From positions 2,493,001 to 2,557,000 of the forward strand of contig NZ_CP085167.1 of NCBI RefSeq assembly GCF_022788715.1: 64,000 nucleotides of DNA, written 5' to 3'. Both the position numbers and the translations under genes were made by a program. This document shows positions 59,979 through 64,000 of the stretch, piece after piece. Origin of the DNA: Sulfitobacter sp. DSM 110093 (GTDB lineage Bacteria; Pseudomonadota; Alphaproteobacteria; Rhodobacterales; Rhodobacteraceae). Each line of letters opens with the position of its first letter. Within the stretch, counting starts at the first letter, position 1. Under the pieces are notes generated by a model. That model had not been told where the DNA came from and made no database searches. It was given only the letters and a program-made list of their open reading frames with translations.

Positions 59979-61922
59979 TTACGTCTCGTCTTTGCCGCGA
60001 CGGGCGCGGTAGACACGCTGGAATACGATCAGCACAAGCAGCGTCACCAGCACCCAGATGCCCCCAACGATCCAAGGGCGATACTTGGCCAGCATCTGCG
60101 CAAAGCTGGTGCGGTCAGGATAGACGACGTCAACCAGTGGGCTGCGGTCGGTGGCAGTGGCAAGGATCACCCCCTGCTGCCCGATCAGAGCAAGATCGCC
60201 CCGGTCCAGCACCATGGGCGTCTGCGCTGTAAGCTCGGGCGCGGGGCCGTTGCCGGGGCGCAGCCACAGGCCGCGCGTCTCACCGCGGGTGACGATCTGC
60301 ACCACGCCAAGGCGCGACAGGTCTTCACCTGAATAGATCAGGTTGTCTTGGGTATCGCGAACCTCGATCCGGCCTTGATCAAAGGTAATAAGCGGCTCCC
60401 CATCGCCGGGGTTTTGGTCAGAGATCACGAAGAACGGGTCGTTCGTTTCCAGCGCGTCGACCGAAGGACGCGGCAAAATGGACGCGCGGTCTGGGATGAC
60501 ACTGCCAGCAACACCTGCAAGCCATGGCAAGACCTGCTCGAAGTCAAGCGACAGCTCAGGGTCAAGCACGACCTGAACCCCATCGCCAAACTCCTGCCGA
60601 AGCGAGAAGAAATCGCGGTCCTGTGGCTCTGCATCGGAGAGCACCAGCGCGCTGCCGGGAAGGATTTGCGCCGGGTAGCCTTGAGGCTTGAACCGACATT
60701 CCCCGCCCGTGGGCTGACGTTGGATCGACACGCGCAGCAAGTTATCGCGGCCCAAAAGCCCTTTGGGAACCGAAAAACTCAACTGCTCTGGCTGGCCACT
60801 GCCAAGCGGGCGGTTGCCCAAAAGTGAATCGTTGAGGAAGACCGACGCCGTGGCCCCCCGCCCTTCGGGGTCGAGTGCGGCAGCGATTTGCAGGCTTACA
60901 CCGGAAACGGCCTTTCCAACCGGCAGGTCAGAGGATTGGAACGGGATCAAGAAATCTTCGGTCGATACCACCGCGCGCGGGTTCAGATCGGCGTTCAATC
61001 CGGCAAGCGGCAGACGGTTGTCAAACATGACTGGTCCCTCGGCCACCTCTACCACGGTTGCATCGCTGTTCGACAGGGCCGACCATTCCGAAACCATTTG
61101 CCACAGCCCCACCTGCGGGTCACTGCCACGCAAGTTCAGCACGGGCATGCCCGACTGGCTGTCGACAGTCATCTCGCTGGCCGCCCCCGAAGAGGTCACA
61201 TCAAGCTGGATAACCCCTTCAGACCATGCGCCTGCGGCATTGTCCTCTGCCGGGCCGAAACGCAAGCGCCCTGCTTCAGCGTCAAAAAGCGCGGCGGCGC
61301 GAGTCGCTGCGGCCAAGGCCGCCAACGAGTCGCTGCCGTTGATGGCAAGGCGTGTATCGGCTGGGCGTAGGCCTGCAAAGGCTGTCGAAGTGTCGACCGC
61401 CGCCTGATCCAGTTGCAACGTGACAGACGACGATGCCGCGATCTCAAGAAAGTCACCCGAGGCGCGTTCATCCACACAGACCCGATCACTGAACGCGCCG
61501 GAATAGGAAAGGCCAACCGCGATGAAGCCACCTGATACATCTTCGGGGCGCAGTGGTACCGGCACGCTAAGACGCCCTGCCCCATCTGGCAAAGCTTGGG
61601 ATGACACCGGTCGGCCGCCGACAGAAACCTGCAAATAGCGATCCACCTCGGCGGTTGAGGCGTGATTAAGCTCCAGCTCCAAAGTGCCCGAATTCAAGGC
61701 CCCCGCTTTGGGTAGCGGGATAAAGATGGTCGCATTTCCCGACAATTGGCGGAACGAAAGACCGTTCTGAAACCCAAGCTCCGTCAGATCGAATTCGCGC
61801 GAAATCAGTCCCTCTTGGGACTGAGGTGCCGTTACGCTTGCCCCTTCATCGGTAGCAGTCGTCTGCGCGTGTACGTGAAACGGCAGCAGGGCCGCCAAAA
61901 GACCGATTGCGGGATACTTCAT
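59979..61922 (-). CDS. BcsB-like periplasmic/membrane subunit of a polysaccharide synthase
   Basis: 647 residues. Signal peptide (LLAALLPFHVHA|QTT), mostly beta periplasmic domains with BcsB-type features (FDLTELGFQNGLSFRQLSGNATIFIPLP, GGECRFKPQGYPAQILPGSALVL), and a C-terminal membrane helix (about 615-637) with a short basic tail (RVYRARRGKDET). In cellulose synthase, BcsB guides the chain across the periplasm and anchors BcsA. It is shorter than enterobacterial BcsB (about 780). Its GT2 partner follows directly. Confidence 0.87.
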   Translation of the reverse strand: MKYPAIGLLAALLPFHVHAQTTATDEGASVTAPQSQEGLISREFDLTELGFQNGLSFRQLSGNATIFIPLPKAGALNSGTLELELNHASTAEVDRYLQVSVGGRPVSSQALPDGAGRLSVPVPLRPEDVSGGFIAVGLSYSGAFSDRVCVDERASGDFLEIAASSSVTLQLDQAAVDTSTAFAGLRPADTRLAINGSDSLAALAAATRAAALFDAEAGRLRFGPAEDNAAGAWSEGVIQLDVTSSGAASEMTVDSQSGMPVLNLRGSDPQVGLWQMVSEWSALSNSDATVVEVAEGPVMFDNRLPLAGLNADLNPRAVVSTEDFLIPFQSSDLPVGKAVSGVSLQIAAALDPEGRGATASVFLNDSLLGNRPLGSGQPEQLSFSVPKGLLGRDNLLRVSIQRQPTGGECRFKPQGYPAQILPGSALVLSDAEPQDRDFFSLRQEFGDGVQVVLDPELSLDFEQVLPWLAGVAGSVIPDRASILPRPSVDALETNDPFFVISDQNPGDGEPLITFDQGRIEVRDTQDNLIYSGEDLSRLGVVQIVTRGETRGLWLRPGNGPAPELTAQTPMVLDRGDLALIGQQGVILATATDRSPLVDVVYPDRTSFAQMLAKYRPWIVGGIWVLVTLLVLIVFQRVYRARRGKDET

Positions 61923-61936
61923 GGGAGGGGGCTCTC

Positions 61937-62272
61937 TTATATCTTTTCAACGACGTCATTGGCATCGGCTAAGGCGGTTTCAATTATACGGACCTCATCT
62001 GCTGACAAGGTAGAACCATTATTATCAGCCTCTTCCGCCACGCGCAGCCCCCTGCGCAGGCAATCTTCAATTTCGGTGTATTCAAGCATCGCTGCGTTTC
62101 CGACTAGATCATGCATCATGCGATGAACTTTACGCACCTTCGTTTCCAATGGATCAACACCTTCCGCCTCGCGCAGCGTGTCGGAAATGGCTTGCGTTCG
62201 CGTTGGCAGCCCTTCGATAAAGCGCTTTCGTGTTGCGGCAACACGTTGTTCATATGTCTCGGTTGGTGCCAC
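61937..62272 (-). CDS. Hpt domain phosphotransfer protein
   Basis: 111 residues from a GTG at 62272 with AAGGAC upstream. Single helical bundle with an Hpt-type motif HDLVGNAAMLEYTEIEDCL, where His 54 is the likely phospho-acceptor in place of the usual HxLKG motif. It has no membrane segment. As first gene of the operon that also encodes a kinase and two receivers, it can complete a phosphorelay. The divergent motif (DLVGN rather than LKGS) makes the assignment good but not certain. Confidence 0.78.
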   Translation of the reverse strand: MAPTETYEQRVAATRKRFIEGLPTRTQAISDTLREAEGVDPLETKVRKVHRMMHDLVGNAAMLEYTEIEDCLRRGLRVAEEADNNGSTLSADEVRIIETALADANDVVEKI

Positions 62273-62316
62273 AGAGTGTCCTTCTTATTTCCCCGAAAAG
62301 GAGCAATAACAGCCAG

Positions 62317-62344
62317 ATTATTTTAAATGTCCGAAAGCTGTCAA
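62317..62344 (-). promoter_or_regulatory. Sigma70-type promoter of the polysaccharide-phosphorelay operon
   Basis: On the minus strand TTGACA at 62339-62344, a 16-base spacer, and AATAAT at 62317-62322 (5 of 6 to TATAAT). The expected start is about 40 bases before the GTG of the Hpt gene. The 166-base gap 62273-62438 holds nothing else recognised. Confidence 0.7.
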
Positions 62345-62438
62345 AATTATGGCACAATACAGCATTTCCTGAGATTTCCACAGAAAAATAATGGTGTATC
62401 TGCCGATCCAATTTAGGCAGACCCTGAGCTGCCGCAGG

Positions 62439-63236
62439 TCAAAGCAGATGTTTGAACAGACCAAAGAGGTCACGCTGGGACGAGATGTTAAGTTTGCGGT
62501 ATAGGTTGCGGCGATGCACCTTGCAGGTCTCAGTCGCGATTTCCAACGTCTTGGCGGCAGAACCGTTGGAGTGCCCCTGCAAAACCAGCCCTGCAATCTG
62601 CGCCTCGCGGGCGGTGAGCGCAAATTGCAGCACGTCCTTGGCGTAGTTTCGGATCAAATCAGCCAAAGGCGGGCGCGCTGCAACCAGCCTGTCATGCGCC
62701 GCCGGGGAGATTTTGTTGCAATGCTGCGTCAACAGCTCCAGCAACAGCGGGGCATACTTGCGCAAATACCGTAACTCTGCCCGGCGAAACGGCCCTTGGG
62801 CATCGCGGCGGCTCATAGATAGATGCGCCACCCCACCCCGCGCCACCGGGGCCAGCAGGCCAACTTCATCACACAGCCCCGACCCCCGGTAATATTGCAG
62901 GTAATACTCGCTGGAGAAGAACCTGTCTGGCGCGACCTCCGACAGACGAAATACGCCACCGCCCTCAACACGGTCCCGATACTGAAAAAACGGGTCAAAG
63001 GCATAGGTGCTTTCCAGATACTCAGCCAGGGCCGTGGGGCGCAGGCGGCCGGGCTCGATCCAATGGTCCAACAAGCTGGGCGGCTGACCGGGATCAAAGC
63101 GCATCATCAGAAAGGTGCCAAAGGCCACCCTCGCGCGAAACAGTGCTTGATAGACGTCGAAAAAGGCCGGGGTGCCGACCGCCTGCATGGCGTCGCGGAG
63201 CAGGGAAACCTCGCTTATTGTCAGATTATCGCTCAA
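62439..63236 (-). CDS. LuxR-type HTH regulator
   Basis: 265 residues. C-terminal LuxR/GerE helix-turn-helix ([55 protein letters not shown]). The N-terminal part (about 1-185) is not a recognised autoinducer-binding or receiver domain and carries [10 protein letters not shown] and [10 protein letters not shown] stretches. The start is TTG at 63236; an ATG at 63188 is an alternative. It is divergent from a PotA-like ATPase gene and lies just upstream of the polysaccharide operon. It may control either. The N-terminal sensor specificity is unknown. Confidence 0.85.
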   Translation of the reverse strand: MSDNLTISEVSLLRDAMQAVGTPAFFDVYQALFRARVAFGTFLMMRFDPGQPPSLLDHWIEPGRLRPTALAEYLESTYAFDPFFQYRDRVEGGGVFRLSEVAPDRFFSSEYYLQYYRGSGLCDEVGLLAPVARGGVAHLSMSRRDAQGPFRRAELRYLRKYAPLLLELLTQHCNKISPAAHDRLVAARPPLADLIRNYAKDVLQFALTAREAQIAGLVLQGHSNGSAAKTLEIATETCKVHRRNLYRKLNISSQRDLFGLFKHLL

Positions 63237-63273
63237 GAAATACTCACATTTCGGGCAATATGGTCAAATTTAC

Positions 63274-63289
63274 TACCCCAGTGGGGGTA
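63274..63289. promoter_or_regulatory. Palindrome between LuxR and PotA-like genes
   Basis: TACCCC/GGGGTA perfect 6-base inverted repeat with a 4-base spacer, in the 136-base intergenic region. It is a candidate LuxR-type binding site for the divergent pair; assignment is inferred. Confidence 0.45.
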
Positions 63290-63372
63290 TATATTGTCAC
63301 GCCCATTGCCGCAATCATGCGGGTATGCGCTTGTTTGATCAAATATCGCAGGCCGAACTGACAGGGGGTTCA

Positions 63373-64000
63373 ATGACCAAGGCAATCACCGCACAATCAC
63401 TGCGCAAGGTATATCCCGGCAATCCGCCGGTAGAAGCATTGGCAAGTATTGACGTTGAGATTCAGGACAATGAATTTTTCACGCTGCTAGGGCCATCGGG
63501 CTGTGGAAAGACGACTTTGCTGAGGCTGATCGCGGGGTTTGAGCATCCGACCTCGGGCAAGCTGGACATGTTTGGGGAAAGCTTGCTTGACGCGCCCCCC
63601 TATAAACGCCCGATCAATACTGTCTTTCAAAACTACGCGCTTTTCCCGCATATGACTGTGGCGGAAAACATCGCTTTTGGGCTGCAAATGCTTGGCACCC
63701 CCAAAGCATCTGTCAAAGCGACAGTGGGCGAGATGATGGAACTGGTGCAGATGTCTCATCTCGCCGACCGCCAGACCGGGCAAATCTCTGGTGGGCAGCA
63801 ACAGCGTGTGGCACTGGCCCGCGCCTTGGCTCCCCGCCCCAAAATCCTATTGCTGGATGAACCGCTCAGCGCGCTGGATTTTAAGCTGCGCAAACAGATG
63901 CAGTTAGAGTTGAAGCGCCTGCAAACTGAAACCGGCATCACCTTTATCTTTGTGACCCATGACCAAGAAGAAGCCCTGACCATGTCAGACCGGATCGCGG
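63373..64000 (+). CDS. PotA-like spermidine/putrescine ABC transporter ATPase (3' truncated by window)
   Basis: About 209 codons are visible from the ATG at 63373, preceded by AGGGGG. Walker [10 protein letters not shown] (40-48), Q-loop ([17 protein letters not shown]), signature [36 protein letters not shown], and switch [16 protein letters not shown]. Strong similarity of layout to PotA-type ATPases of polyamine uptake. It is possibly linked to the puu genes 33 kb to the left; the rest of the transporter lies beyond the window. Confidence 0.88.
   Translation, partial: MTKAITAQSLRKVYPGNPPVEALASIDVEIQDNEFFTLLGPSGCGKTTLLRLIAGFEHPTSGKLDMFGESLLDAPPYKRPINTVFQNYALFPHMTVAENIAFGLQMLGTPKASVKATVGEMMELVQMSHLADRQTGQISGGQQQRVALARALAPRPKILLLDEPLSALDFKLRKQMQLELKRLQTETGITFIFVTHDQEEALTMSDRIA

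Noticed and set aside
58080..61922. Calling the locus cellulose synthase (bcs)
   Set aside because: The GT2 lacks the PilZ domain and there is no BcsC, BcsZ or BcsD; only BcsB-like and BcsA-like features support a related polymer.

Overview
The window reads as chromosome of an alphaproteobacterium of the Rhodobacteraceae (Roseobacter group). This rests on the GC-rich sequence, the alphaproteobacterial flagellar genes (flagellin next to flaF, flbT and a DUF1217 gene), a MucR/Ros zinc-finger regulator, a TAXI-type TRAP transporter, and puuA/puuB polyamine genes under a GntR regulator. A Sulfitobacter-like genus is plausible, but the sequence alone does not prove it. No rRNA, tRNA, CRISPR array, insertion sequence or phage gene was seen.

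Region 1 (1-25.3 kb) is a flagellar island. From left to right: the fliF end, fliH, fliN, fliP and fliG (+); flagellin-flaF-flbT-DUF1217 (-); flgE-flgK-flgL-flgI-rod-binding protein-flgN-like (-); a large exported helical-repeat protein (-); flgF-flgG-flgA-flgH-fliL-like (+); fliK-flgD, an unknown gene and motB (-); mucR (-); an unknown membrane-anchored protein (-); and motA, a small exported protein and a fliJ-like gene (+), closed by an intrinsic terminator. The genes cover MS ring, switch, rod, hook, P/L rings, filament and stator. fliI, fliM, fliQ, fliR, flhA, flhB, flgB, flgC and fliE are not here. Four genes have no clear assignment although they are embedded in this set.

Region 2 (25.4-36.5 kb) holds small envelope proteins, a MYG1-like gene, a lipoprotein hydrolase, a GntR regulator divergent from puuA-puuB (gamma-glutamyl putrescine breakdown), a type II haloacid dehalogenase, and a four-gene osmoprotectant ABC transporter in the order and lengths of the Yeh system. 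In that transporter an intrinsic terminator-like hairpin lies over the first codons of the first permease.

Region 3 (36.5-53.3 kb) is transport and stress: two unrelated RND pump/adaptor pairs (one with a TetR regulator), an AEC carrier, a TAXI TRAP transporter, and a quinone reductase-like gene divergent from a LysR regulator.

Region 4 (52.6-62.4 kb) is the most interesting part. A tight minus-strand operon with a recognisable sigma70-type promoter encodes, in order, an Hpt protein, a BcsB-like periplasmic protein, a membrane family 2 glycosyltransferase with an N-terminal MshEN-like domain, a polytopic GT-C-like protein, a response regulator with a degenerate GGDEF domain, a histidine kinase and a receiver-only regulator, followed by a predicted outer-membrane protein. 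It looks like an exopolysaccharide synthase built together with its own phosphorelay, and probably tied to c-di-GMP, but without the usual PilZ domain, BcsC or BcsZ. The window ends with a LuxR-type regulator divergent from a PotA-like ABC ATPase cut by the window edge.
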